A stretch of DNA of 64,000 bases from Acidobacteriaceae bacterium. GTDB lineage: Bacteria; Acidobacteriota; Terriglobia; Bryobacterales; Bryobacteraceae. The stretch spans positions 21,374 to 85,373 of the forward strand of contig JADCJL010000181.1 of NCBI GenBank assembly GCA_020247055.1, given 5' to 3'. Each line of letters starts with the position of its first letter. Positions within the stretch are counted from its first letter, which is position 1. Shown piece by piece: positions 34,648 through 43,700 of this stretch. The notes below the pieces were generated by a model that worked only from the letters and a program-made list of their open reading frames with translations, was not told the origin of the DNA and did not search any database. Both the position numbers and the translations under genes were made by a program.

Positions 34648-35411
34648 TATCCCCTCCACCGCAGCGACTCGAGCGACCGCGTGGTCAGGAACAGCCCGAG
34701 CACGATCACCGAGACGTAGAAGATGACATCTTTTGAGTCGATCACGCCTTTTGAAAATGATTCAAAGTGAGCCGTGAGCGAAAGATACGCCAGCACCTTG
34801 GCCCAGGCATCGGACTTGAAGCCGGTGAACCAGTCGAAGGTCCACATCAGCAAGGAGACGCCGAAGGTCATTGCGCCGGCCATGATCTGGTTCTTGGTCG
34901 TATTCGAGATAAAGGTGCCGACCGCCAGCAGGCAACCGCCCTGCAGCAGCATGCCGGCAAAGCCGGTGGCGATGGGCCGCCAGTCCGGACTGCCAAACAG
35001 GAACAGGACGCTGAGATTGACCGCCGTCAACGCCAGGATGCAGGTGTACATGGCCAGCGCCCCCAGCCATTTACCCACCACGATTTCGTAGTCGCGGACC
35101 GGGGAGGTGATGAGGAGTTCGAGGGTGCCGGAGCGCTTCTCTTCGGCAAACAGGCGCATGGTGATCATGGGGATCAGGAACAGGGAGATGACGCCGACGT
35201 TCATGATCACCGGGCGAATCACCCACTCATTGACATCCATCGGGCCGCCGCGGCCGGCCATGGCGCCGATGGAACGATCGAGGAAGTAGCCGACCGCCAC
35301 GTAGCTGAAAAAGCCGGAAACAATGGCGTAGATCGCCATGAGCGCGTAAGCGATCGGGGAGACAAAGTAGCTTTTGATCTCTTTTTGGCAGATGGTCAGG
35401 ATGTTTTTCAT
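34647..35411 (-). CDS. GldF-like ABC transporter permease
   Basis: A 254-residue permease with about six transmembrane helices. The opening M-K-N-I-L-T-I-C-Q-K-E-I-K-S-Y-F-V-S-P-I-A-Y and the E-E-K-R-S-G-T-L-E-L-L block are diagnostic of ABC-2 type permeases of the GldF group. It should form the membrane channel driven by the ATPase immediately upstream (four-base overlap) together with the GldG-like and DUF4340 proteins downstream. The substrate is unknown. Confidence 0.88.
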   Translation of the reverse strand: MKNILTICQKEIKSYFVSPIAYALMAIYAIVSGFFSYVAVGYFLDRSIGAMAGRGGPMDVNEWVIRPVIMNVGVISLFLIPMITMRLFAEEKRSGTLELLITSPVRDYEIVVGKWLGALAMYTCILALTAVNLSVLFLFGSPDWRPIATGFAGMLLQGGCLLAVGTFISNTTKNQIMAGAMTFGVSLLMWTFDWFTGFKSDAWAKVLAYLSLTAHFESFSKGVIDSKDVIFYVSVIVLGLFLTTRSLESLRWRG

Positions 35412-36355
35412 GCGGCAGCCTCCGTCGCGGTGAGTTGGAGGAAGACCTCTTCCAGGCTCAGGCTCACCTGCCGCAGTTCGGTCAGGTTCCAGCCGGCTTC
35501 GACGACAGCGCGGGCCAGGTCGGCCTGGACGCGGCGGCCCTGCAGACTCTCAATCTCAAAAGAGTGCGAGCCGGTAAACGATTCCTTGAGGATGACGCGG
35601 CTCACGCCGGCCACGCGTTCGAGCTTTTCCTGCACGGGCCGGCAGTCGATCTCGGTCTCAACCGTGAGGCCGATTACATGAGAGCCGTGCATGCGATTTT
35701 TGAGGTTCTCCACGGTGTCGGTGGCGACGAGTTTGCCGCGCGAGATGATGACGACGCGTTCGCAGATCTGTTCGACTTCGGGAAGAATATGGGTGCTGAG
35801 GATGATGGTGTGTTCGCCGGCGAGGCCCTTGATGAGGTCGCGGGTTTCGTGGATCTGTTTCGGGTCGAGGCCGGAGGTGGGTTCGTCGAGGATGAGCACG
35901 TCGGGATTATGGATGATGGCCTGCGCGAGGCCCACGCGCTGTTTGTACCCTTTCGACAGTTTGCTGACGAGCTTTTTGCTGACGTCGGCGACGTTGCACT
36001 TCTCAGAAACTTCGGCCACGCGCTTCCGCAGTTGGTCGCCGCCCAGGCCCTTCAGTTTCCCGACGAACTGGAGATACTCGGCCACCTCCATTTCCGGGTA
36101 CAGCGGGGGCGTCTCGGGCAGGTAGCCGATCCGGCGCTTGACTTCGAGCGGAGCGGCGAGGACGTCAAAGCCCGCGACGTGGGCCGTGCCCGCGGTGGGG
36201 GGCATGAAGCAGGTCAGAATGCGCATCGTGGTCGTCTTCCCTGCCCCATTCGGACCAAGGAAGCCGACAATCTGTCCTTTTTCGACTTCGAAGGAGATGT
36301 TGTCGACCGCAGTCTGTCCCGGATATCGTTTCGAAATCCCTTCGACTTTGATCAT
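35408..36355 (-). CDS. ABC transporter ATP-binding protein (GldA-like)
   Basis: A 315-residue ABC ATPase. Walker A G-P-N-G-A-G-K-T-T is near 35-43, the signature L-S-K-G-Y-K-Q-R-V follows, Walker B is V-L-I-L-D-E-P-T-S-G-L-D-P, and the switch His is in S-T-H-I-L. A C-terminal extension of about 90 residues resembles that of GldA/NatA-type ATPases. It energises the downstream GldF-like permease. It starts nine bases after fabI on the same strand, so is probably co-transcribed with it. Confidence 0.92.
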   Translation of the reverse strand: MIKVEGISKRYPGQTAVDNISFEVEKGQIVGFLGPNGAGKTTTMRILTCFMPPTAGTAHVAGFDVLAAPLEVKRRIGYLPETPPLYPEMEVAEYLQFVGKLKGLGGDQLRKRVAEVSEKCNVADVSKKLVSKLSKGYKQRVGLAQAIIHNPDVLILDEPTSGLDPKQIHETRDLIKGLAGEHTIILSTHILPEVEQICERVVIISRGKLVATDTVENLKNRMHGSHVIGLTVETEIDCRPVQEKLERVAGVSRVILKESFTGSHSFEIESLQGRRVQADLARAVVEAGWNLTELRQVSLSLEEVFLQLTATEAAA

Positions 36356-36364
36356 AGTGATTGC

Positions 36365-37135
36365 TTACAGACCCATGATTTGGAATCCGGCGTCGACGAA
36401 GATGGTATTCCCCGTCACGCCGCGGCCCAGGCTGGAGGCGAGGAACACAGCCGTGTCCGCCACCTCCGCCGGGTCGCAATTTCTTTTGAGCGGGGCGTGA
36501 GCGGCCACCGCATCCAAAACCTTCGAGAAATCTTTGATGCCGCGCGCCGAGGCGGTCTTGATGGGCCCTGCACTGATGGCGTTGACGCGGATGTTCTGGC
36601 TGCCGAGTTCGGCGGCCAGATAGCGCACGCAGGCTTCGAGAGCCGCCTTGGCGACGCCCATGACGTTGTAGTTTTCGACGACGCGCGTAGCGCCGAGGTA
36701 GGTGAGCGTCAGGATGGCGCCGCCCTCGCTCATCAACGGCGCGAGCGCGCGGCTCATGGCGACGAGCGAGTAGGCGCTGACGTTCTGCGACAGCAGGTAG
36801 CCGTCGCGCGAGGTCTCACTGAAGGGCCGGCTCAGGTCTTCCTTGTTGGCGAAGGCGATGCTGTGGACGACGGCGTCGAGCTTCGGAAACTCAGCCTGCA
36901 GCACCGCCACGAGGGCTTCGAGTTCGGCGTCGTTGGTGACGTCGCAGTTGAGCACCCGGGCGGCGCCGAGTTCGGCGCCGAGCTCTTCCACCTGCCCGCG
37001 CACGCGCTCCCCCTGGTAGGTGAGCAGCAGCGTGGCGCCTTCCCGGCGAAATGCGGCGGCAATCGAATACGCAATCGACCAACGGTTGGCCACGCCCGCT
37101 ACGAGAGCGGTCTTTCCTGCAAGCAGACCTGACAT
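36365..37135 (-). CDS. fabI: Enoyl-[acyl-carrier-protein] reductase (NADH), FabI type
   Basis: A 256-residue SDR-type enoyl-ACP reductase. The N-terminal G-V-A-N-R-W-S-I-A is the FabI cofactor motif. The catalytic set Tyr146 (T-Y-L-G-A), Tyr156 and Lys163 (N-Y-N-V-M-G-V-A-K) gives the Y-x6-K spacing specific to FabI, and S-A-G-P-I-K-T-A-S-A follows. It performs the last reduction of each fatty-acid elongation cycle. The single active-site architecture implies triclosan-type inhibitors could bind; not tested. It lies 21 bases downstream of the oxidoreductase gene and nine bases upstream of the ABC ATPase. Confidence 0.95.
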   Translation of the reverse strand: MSGLLAGKTALVAGVANRWSIAYSIAAAFRREGATLLLTYQGERVRGQVEELGAELGAARVLNCDVTNDAELEALVAVLQAEFPKLDAVVHSIAFANKEDLSRPFSETSRDGYLLSQNVSAYSLVAMSRALAPLMSEGGAILTLTYLGATRVVENYNVMGVAKAALEACVRYLAAELGSQNIRVNAISAGPIKTASARGIKDFSKVLDAVAAHAPLKRNCDPAEVADTAVFLASSLGRGVTGNTIFVDAGFQIMGL

Positions 37136-37156
37136 AAACCTACAGTTTACCCCGAT

Positions 37157-38083
37157 CTACTGCAGTTTCACGGGCCGGCCGCCCTGCGCCTTGCTCTTCT
37201 GCGCCGCTTCCATGAAGGCGAACATCTCCATGGTCTGCTCGACGGGCACCGGCGACTGGCCGGTTTGAAAGAACTTGACGATCTGGCCGAGCATGGGCGC
37301 GTAGTTCACCTTTACTTTGGCCGGGCCGGGAACGACGCTCTTCTCTTTAAAGAGCAACGCGCCGAAGTCGCCGTAGGGCCGCAGCAGATGGAGCGTGCCG
37401 GTGCGGCCGTCCTTCCACTTGCCGACCACCACGTCATCGCCGGAGGCGACGCGGGTGACTTCGACGCAGCCGGTGCCCATCATGGCGTAGAGCATCTCGA
37501 CGGCGTGGATGCCGTACCAGGTCATGTCGAGCTTGTGCGTGGGGTCCATGGGGCCGGGGCCCCAGACAACGACGCCCTTGGCGTCTTTGGCATCGAGGAT
37601 GCCGTCGCTCCAGCGGAGGCTCGAGGAGGTGAACCACTTGACGCCGTTGGCCTGGGCCAGCTTTTCGATGGCGATGGCGTCGGCGCGGTCCGCGGCGAGG
37701 GGCTTGTCGATGAAGACCGGCTTCTTGTGTTTGAAGATCTCTTTGGCCTGGGCGAGATGGACGCGGCCGTCGACGCTCTCGAGCAGAATGGCGTCGACCT
37801 TCTCGCAGAGGGTTTTGATATCGGGCACGATCTCGACACCCCACTTATCGTGCAGCTCCTTGGCGTAGCCTTCGACGCGATTGCGGCTCGACTCCAGATC
37901 CTGACTGCCGCCCTTGTAGGCCGCGACGATTTTGGCGCCCGGCTGATGGTCGGGGTTCTTCGGGTCATTCAGAATCTTCACGAACGCGATGACGTGCGAG
38001 GTGTCCGTGCCGACGATGCCCACGCGCAGGTCAGCGGCCATGCCGACGATAGCGGAGAATAGAAAAAGAATAGAGGCCTTCAT
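37157..38083 (-). CDS. Gfo/Idh/MocA-family oxidoreductase-like protein, exported
   Basis: A 308-residue protein with a signal peptide (M-K-A-S-I-L-F-L-F-S-A-I-V-G-M-A-A) followed by a Rossmann start L-R-V-G-I-V-G-T-D-T-S-H, E-S-V-D-G-R-V-H and the catalytic-region D-K-P-L-A (E/D-K-P motif). It belongs to the Gfo/Idh/MocA oxidoreductases acting on sugars, here in a shorter, exported version. Export of an NAD(P)-dependent protein implies a tightly bound cofactor, as in glucose-fructose oxidoreductase, or loss of cofactor use. The glycine motif G-x-x-G-x-x-x is altered. Divergent from recG by 20 bases. Confidence 0.8.
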   Translation of the reverse strand: MKASILFLFSAIVGMAADLRVGIVGTDTSHVIAFVKILNDPKNPDHQPGAKIVAAYKGGSQDLESSRNRVEGYAKELHDKWGVEIVPDIKTLCEKVDAILLESVDGRVHLAQAKEIFKHKKPVFIDKPLAADRADAIAIEKLAQANGVKWFTSSSLRWSDGILDAKDAKGVVVWGPGPMDPTHKLDMTWYGIHAVEMLYAMMGTGCVEVTRVASGDDVVVGKWKDGRTGTLHLLRPYGDFGALLFKEKSVVPGPAKVKVNYAPMLGQIVKFFQTGQSPVPVEQTMEMFAFMEAAQKSKAQGGRPVKLQ

Positions 38084-38103
38084 AACAGGGAATTGTAGCG
38101 TAA

Positions 38104-40203
38104 GTGAATCTTGAAACCCCGCTCGTATACGTGAAAGGCGTGGGACCGCAGCGGGCGGCGATGCTCGAGACCAAGGGTCTCGTCACGGTGGCCGACCTGC
38201 TGCACTACCCGCCGTTTCGCTACGAAGACCGATCGAACCTGAAGCGTATCGACCAGCTGGCCCCCGGCGAGATGGCGACCGTGATTGTCGAAGTGCGCGC
38301 GACGAGCCTGCCGCAGTTGAAGAACAAGCGGGTGGGGCTGTTTGAAGCCACGCTGGGCGACGCCGGGCGCATGCCGCTCTACGGACGCTGGTTCAACGGC
38401 GGCTACCTGGCCAAGGTGCTCGCCGAGGGGATGCGGCTGGCGGTGTATGGCAAGGTCGAGTTCGACACCTACCGCGGCGAGCTGCTGATGAAGAATCCCG
38501 AGTTTGAGATTCTGTCGCAGGACGACGAAGAGGGCGATGCGACGCTGCATACCGGGCGGGTGGTGCCGATCTACGAAGCCGCGCAGAAGGTGAGTCCGAA
38601 GCTGCTGCGGGTGCTGATGCGGCGGGTGCTCGATTCGCTCGCGCCGGTCGAGGACCTGCTGCCGGCGCGGATCTGTGAACAGTTGAAGCTGCCGTCGCGG
38701 TGGGCGGCGATTCAGGGCATCCACTTTCCGGCCGAAGATAGCGACATTCGCCTGCTGAACGCCTTCCGGTCGCCGGCCCATGTGCGGATGATTCTTGAAG
38801 AGTTCTTCTGGCTCGAGTGCGGGCTGGCGCTCAAGCGCAACAAGGCGCGGGAGGCGCGGGGCATTCAGTTCGCCTTGACCGACCGGGTGCGCGAGCAGAT
38901 CAAGGCGATGCTGCCGTTCAAGCCGACCGGGGCGCAGAAGCGGGTGCTCGGCGAAATCGCCCGCGACATGGCGGCGCCGCAGCCGATGAGCCGCCTCGTG
39001 CAGGGCGACGTGGGCAGCGGAAAGACGCTGGTGGCGGCCGAGGCGGCCATCATCGCCATCGAAAACGGATACCAAGTGGCCGTGCTCGCGCCCACCGAGA
39101 TTCTGGCCGCGCAGCACTTCGCCTACTTCAAGAACCTGTTCGGCAAGCTGGGCTATGAGTGCGCGATGCTGTCCGGGTCGTTCAAGGCCAAGGAGAAGGA
39201 GGCCATCCGGCGGCTGATCGCGAGCGGCCTGGTGCACGTCGCCATCGGCACGCACGCGCTGCTTGAAGCCGACGTGCAGTTTGCCAAGCTGGGCCTGGCG
39301 ATTGTGGACGAGCAGCACCGGTTCGGGGTGATGCAGCGGCTGAAGCTGATGGAGAAGGGCCAGACGCCGGACGTGCTGGTGATGACGGCCACGCCGATTC
39401 CGCGGACGCTGGCGCTGACCGTCTACGGCGACCTCGATACCTCCGTGATTGACGAGCTGCCACCGGGGCGCCGGCCGATTGTCACGACGCACGTCAACGC
39501 GAACCGGATTGAGGAGGTCTGGTCGTTCCTGCAGACGGAGGTGGCGGCCGGCCGGCAGGCCTATGTCGTCTATCCGGTGATTGAAGAGAGCGAGACGCAG
39601 GCGATGAAAGCGGCCGAGCAGATGTATCTGCAGCTTTCGCAGACCGTGTTTCCGCACTTCACGGTGGGCCTGCTGCACGGCAAGCTGGCGCAGACGGACA
39701 AAGAGGCCGTGATGGCGGCGTTCAAGCGGGGCGAGACGCAGATTCTGGTGGCGACGACGGTGGTGGAGGTGGGCGTGGACGTGCCGAACGCGACAGTGAT
39801 GGTGATTGAGCAGGCCGAGCGGTTTGGCCTGGCGCAGCTGCACCAGCTGCGGGGGCGGGTGGGCCGGGGCGGCGAGCAGAGCTACTGTCTGCTGGTAACC
39901 GATAAGCTGAGCGAGACGGGCAAGGAGCGGATCCGGACGATGGTGGAATCAAACGACGGCTTCTACATCGCCGAGATGGACCTGCGGTTGCGCGGCCCCG
40001 GCGAGTTTTTCGGAACGAAGCAGAGCGGGCTGCCGGCGCTGCGTTTCGGCAACATTCTGCGCGACAGCGAGCTGCTCGAGATTGCACGCAACGAAGCCAA
40101 TGCGTTTATTGAGAATCCGCCGGACGAAGCGACGCTGCGGCAGGCGGTGGCCTATCTGCGCGAGCACTGGCAGCGGCGCTACGGCTTAGTATTGGTAGGG
40201 TAA
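38104..40203 (+). CDS. recG: ATP-dependent DNA helicase RecG
   Basis: A 699-residue protein with the RecG layout. An OB-fold wedge domain covers about 60-160. The helicase core has Walker A G-D-V-G-S-G-K-T (about 302-309), D-E-Q-H-R-F-G (motif II), M-T-A-T-P-I-P-R-T-L (motif III) and A-T-T-V-V-E-V-G-V-D-V-P (motif V). The C-terminal motif region R-G-R-V-G-R-G follows. It remodels stalled forks and branched DNA. The start is GTG, giving a shorter N-terminus than E. coli RecG but including the first conserved V-K-G-V-G-P. rsmD follows two bases after the stop. Confidence 0.95.
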   Translation: MNLETPLVYVKGVGPQRAAMLETKGLVTVADLLHYPPFRYEDRSNLKRIDQLAPGEMATVIVEVRATSLPQLKNKRVGLFEATLGDAGRMPLYGRWFNGGYLAKVLAEGMRLAVYGKVEFDTYRGELLMKNPEFEILSQDDEEGDATLHTGRVVPIYEAAQKVSPKLLRVLMRRVLDSLAPVEDLLPARICEQLKLPSRWAAIQGIHFPAEDSDIRLLNAFRSPAHVRMILEEFFWLECGLALKRNKAREARGIQFALTDRVREQIKAMLPFKPTGAQKRVLGEIARDMAAPQPMSRLVQGDVGSGKTLVAAEAAIIAIENGYQVAVLAPTEILAAQHFAYFKNLFGKLGYECAMLSGSFKAKEKEAIRRLIASGLVHVAIGTHALLEADVQFAKLGLAIVDEQHRFGVMQRLKLMEKGQTPDVLVMTATPIPRTLALTVYGDLDTSVIDELPPGRRPIVTTHVNANRIEEVWSFLQTEVAAGRQAYVVYPVIEESETQAMKAAEQMYLQLSQTVFPHFTVGLLHGKLAQTDKEAVMAAFKRGETQILVATTVVEVGVDVPNATVMVIEQAERFGLAQLHQLRGRVGRGGEQSYCLLVTDKLSETGKERIRTMVESNDGFYIAEMDLRLRGPGEFFGTKQSGLPALRFGNILRDSELLEIARNEANAFIENPPDEATLRQAVAYLREHWQRRYGLVLVG

Positions 40204-40205
40204 CC

Positions 40206-40730
40206 ATGCGCGTCATTGCCGGAGAGTTTCGCAGCCGCAAGCTGCAGAGTGTGGAAGGGACAGAGGTACGGCCGACGCCGGACCGGCTGCGGGAGTCGCT
40301 GTTCAATATTTTGCAGACGCGGCTGGCGGGGATGGTGTTTGTCGACGCCTACGCGGGGACGGGGGCGGTGGGGCTGGAGGCGCTGAGCCGGGGCGCGCGG
40401 CGGGTGCTGTTCATCGAACGCAACAAGGAAGCCATCCGCGTCTTGTTTGAGAACATACAGTCGCTGGGGGTGCAGGGGAGGACGGCGATCATCAAGCGGA
40501 AGGCGAGCGAGGCGCTGCGGACGATAGAGGCCGATATTGTGTTTCTCGACCCGCCGTTTACGGTGCCCAAGGAGTTTGACGCGGCGCTGACGGCGGTGGC
40601 GGAGACGGCGGCGCCGCTCGTGATTGTGCAGCATCCGCCGCGGCAGGTGCTGGCCGACGAGTACGGCCCGCTGCGGCGGAGCCGTATCGTCAAGCAAGGG
40701 GACAACTGGCTCAGTTTCTACGAGCGGTAA
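40206..40730 (+). CDS. rsmD: 16S rRNA (guanine966-N2)-methyltransferase RsmD
   Basis: A 174-residue Rossmann methyltransferase. It has the M-R-V-I-A-G start, R-P-T-P-D-R-L-R-E-S-L-F-N-I-L, the SAM site D-A-Y-A-G-T-G-A-V-G-L-E-A-L (47-60) and the N6/N2-amino methyltransferase motif D-P-P-F (115-118). RsmD methylates G966 of 16S rRNA. It forms a two-gene operon with recG. Its last 20 bases overlap the convergent giant Ig-repeat gene. Confidence 0.93.
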   Translation: MRVIAGEFRSRKLQSVEGTEVRPTPDRLRESLFNILQTRLAGMVFVDAYAGTGAVGLEALSRGARRVLFIERNKEAIRVLFENIQSLGVQGRTAIIKRKASEALRTIEADIVFLDPPFTVPKEFDAALTAVAETAAPLVIVQHPPRQVLADEYGPLRRSRIVKQGDNWLSFYER

Positions 40731-43700
40731 CGGGCTGCGATTCGCCGGCGCTGTTGGTGAGGCGGACGACGACCGATTCGATGGCGCCGACTTGACCGGT
40801 GACGGTGAGGGGCAGGGTGAGCCGGAAACCGCCGCCGAAGGGCTGCGAGGCCGCCGAACCGAACCAAGCATTGAAGGCCGCCGTGACGGGCACCGTCAGG
40901 GTGGTGGTTTCGAGCTGGCTGCCGGCGGCGGGGTTGAACTGCAGGGTGACCGTCGAGACTTCGCGGGTGTTCGAGACACCTTCGACGGTAAGCGATAGGC
41001 CGGACGGGGTCGAGAGCAGCGAAGCGGAGTTGATGACGGGCGCGGCGCGGGGGATGGGAACCGCGGCGGCCGGGCCGGGCGAGGGCTGGCCGCCGAGCGG
41101 GGTGAGGGTGGTCTGCAGCTGGACGCGGCCCGCGATGGTGCCGGCCTGGAAGCGCAGGGGATTGAGCGGGAACTGCGCGGCGGTCTGGCCGGGCGGGATG
41201 GTGAAGTCCACCTGACGGCCGCCGGAGGCAAGCTGGACGGCGGGGTCGTCGACGGGGTTGCTCGCATCGGGGGTGAACAGGAGGGTCAAGGTGCCGGAGA
41301 CGGGCAACGGATAGGGCGCGGCGAGTTGGAGAGTGACGGTGAACTGCCGGCCGGACGGGAGGAAGGAGACGAGCAGCGGCGGCAGGGGCGGCGCGGCGAT
41401 GGCGAGGTCGAAGGCGCGGGTGGCGCGGTTGCCGAGCGAGTCGGTGACCTGCAGGGTGAAGCGGAAGCTGCCCGCGGCGCCGGGGGTGCCGGCGAGGACG
41501 CCATCGGAGGCGAGCGCGAGGCCGGGGGGCAGGGTGCCTTCGACGAGCGCGAAGCGGTAGGGTGCCTCGCCGCCGGTGGCGCCGAAGCGGGCGGAGAGGG
41601 CGGAGCCGGCGATGCCGCCGGGCAGTTCGAGGGCGTTGACAGCGAGCGCGGGGAGGACGCGGAGGGTGGCCGCGGCGGTGGCGGTGTTGCGGAGAGAGTC
41701 GGTGACGGTGACGCCGAAGGTGAAGACACCGGCGGCGGTGGGCGCGCCGCTGAGCGCACCACTTGACGAAACGAAGCCAACGCCGGGAGGCAGGGCGCCG
41801 CTGGTGACGGCCCACTGGTAGGGGGGCTGACCGCCGGCAGCGACGAAGCCGCCGCCGGCAGGCTGGCCGACGAGGACCGGCGTGAGGCCCGGGGGGGCGA
41901 TGATGGCGGTGAGGCGGTTGCGGACCGTGAGGGGCAGGACGCGGGAGGCACGCTGGCCGCGGCTGTCCGTGACCGCGGCGGAGACCGAAAACGAACCCGC
42001 GGCGGTGGGGCTGCCGGAGAGGGCGCCATCGGCGCCGGCGGTGAGGCCGGGCGGAAGGCCGCTGAGGGTGAAGGCGTAGGGCGGGACGCCTCCGGCGGCG
42101 GCGACCGCGGCGCCGTAGGGGGCGCCGGAGAAGGCGTCGGGCAGGGCGGTAGTGGTGATTTCGAGGGGGCCGAGGATGTTGACGGTGAAGCTGCGTTCGG
42201 CGCGGACGTTGCGGGCGTCGGTGACTTCGCAGGAGAAGCGGAAGGCGCCGGGGGCGGTGGGGGTGCCGGTGAGGGTGGCGTTGCTTGTGAAGACGACGCC
42301 GGGAGGCAGATTGCCGGTGACGGCGAAGCGGTAGGGGGCCTGGCCGCCGGTGGCGCCGAAGCCGGCGGCGTAGGGCAGGTTGACACTGCCGCCGGGCAGC
42401 GAGTCGGGCGTGAGGAGAAGAGGGAGAACGGGGGCGGTGATAACGATGGTGAAGAGCTGGCCGGTGAAGCGGCCGCTGCTATCTTCGGCGAGAACACCGA
42501 AAGTGTAAGCGCCGGGGGTGGAGGGGGTACCGCTGAAGGCGCCGGCTCCGTTCATTGTGAGGCCGGGGGGCAGACTGCCCTGCGAGAGGCGCAGGGTGTA
42601 GGGCGGGACGCCGCCGGCGACGGTGAGCTGGGCGGCGTAGGCGGCGCCGGAGATCCCGTTGGGCAGGGTGGACGGCGAGAGGCTCAGCGGAGGAGGAGGG
42701 GGAGGCACGACGTTGAAGAGCAGGGTGGCGGTGGCGGTCTGCTCGAGGGCGTCGACGGCCCGCATGGTGACGGCGAACTGGCCAACGGGGGCGCTGGTGG
42801 TGCCGCTGAAGGTAGCCGTGGCCGGGGTGAAGCCGAGGCCGGGGGGTGGGGCGCCGGAGACGATGGAGAGCTGGTAGGGCGGGCGGCCGCCGAAGACACC
42901 GACAGTGGAGGAGAAGAACTGGCTCTGTTCGACGGTGAAGACGTGGCTGGTGATGCCGAGCTGGGTAATGGTTTCGAGGGTGAGCGGACGGTCCGCGGTG
43001 GCGCCGTTGTTATCGGTGACGCGGACGGTGAAGCTGGCCGTGCCGCCGAGTTGGACGATGCCGGAGAGGGCGCCGGTGGCGGGGGTGAGGGTGAGGTTGG
43101 GCGGCAGCGTGCCGGTGAGGATGGACCAGCGGTAGGGGGTGACGCCGCCGGTGGCGGCGAGGGTTTGGCTGTAGGGGAGGCCGGCAGTGGCGCGGGGGAG
43201 CGAGGCGGTGGTGATGCCGAGGGGGGAGGGGTTGACGGTGAGGGTGAAGGTTTCTGTCGCGTTGCGTTCGGCGGGGTTGGCGGAGTCTTCGGCGCGGAGT
43301 TGGAAGGTGCTGGCGCCGACGGCGGTGGGGGTACCGGTGATCTGGCCGGTGGCGGCGTTCAGGGCGAGTCCGGCGGGGAGCGACCCGCCGGGGAGGAGGG
43401 CGAAGGAGGGGGTGCCGAGGGCGCCCTGGGTTTCGACGGGGGCGGAGTAGGGGAGACCGAGGGTGGCGTTGGGCAGCGAAGTGGTGGAGAGGAGGAAGCG
43501 CGGGAGGACCGTGAGGGTGAGAGCGCGGGTGGCGGTGCGGGACGCGGAGTCGGTGGCGGTAACGGTGAAGGCGGCGGCGCCGGAGGCGGTGGGGGTGCCG
43601 GTAATCAGGCCGGTGGACGAGTTCAGCGTGAGGCCGGCGGGGAGGGTGCCGGTGGTGACGGCGAAGGTGACGGGGGCGATGCCGTTTTCGGTGGCGAGGG

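Noticed and set aside
35435..37132. A 565-codon plus-strand open frame opposite the ABC ATPase and fabI
   Set aside because: Spans two convincingly identified genes antisense and shows no recognisable motif.
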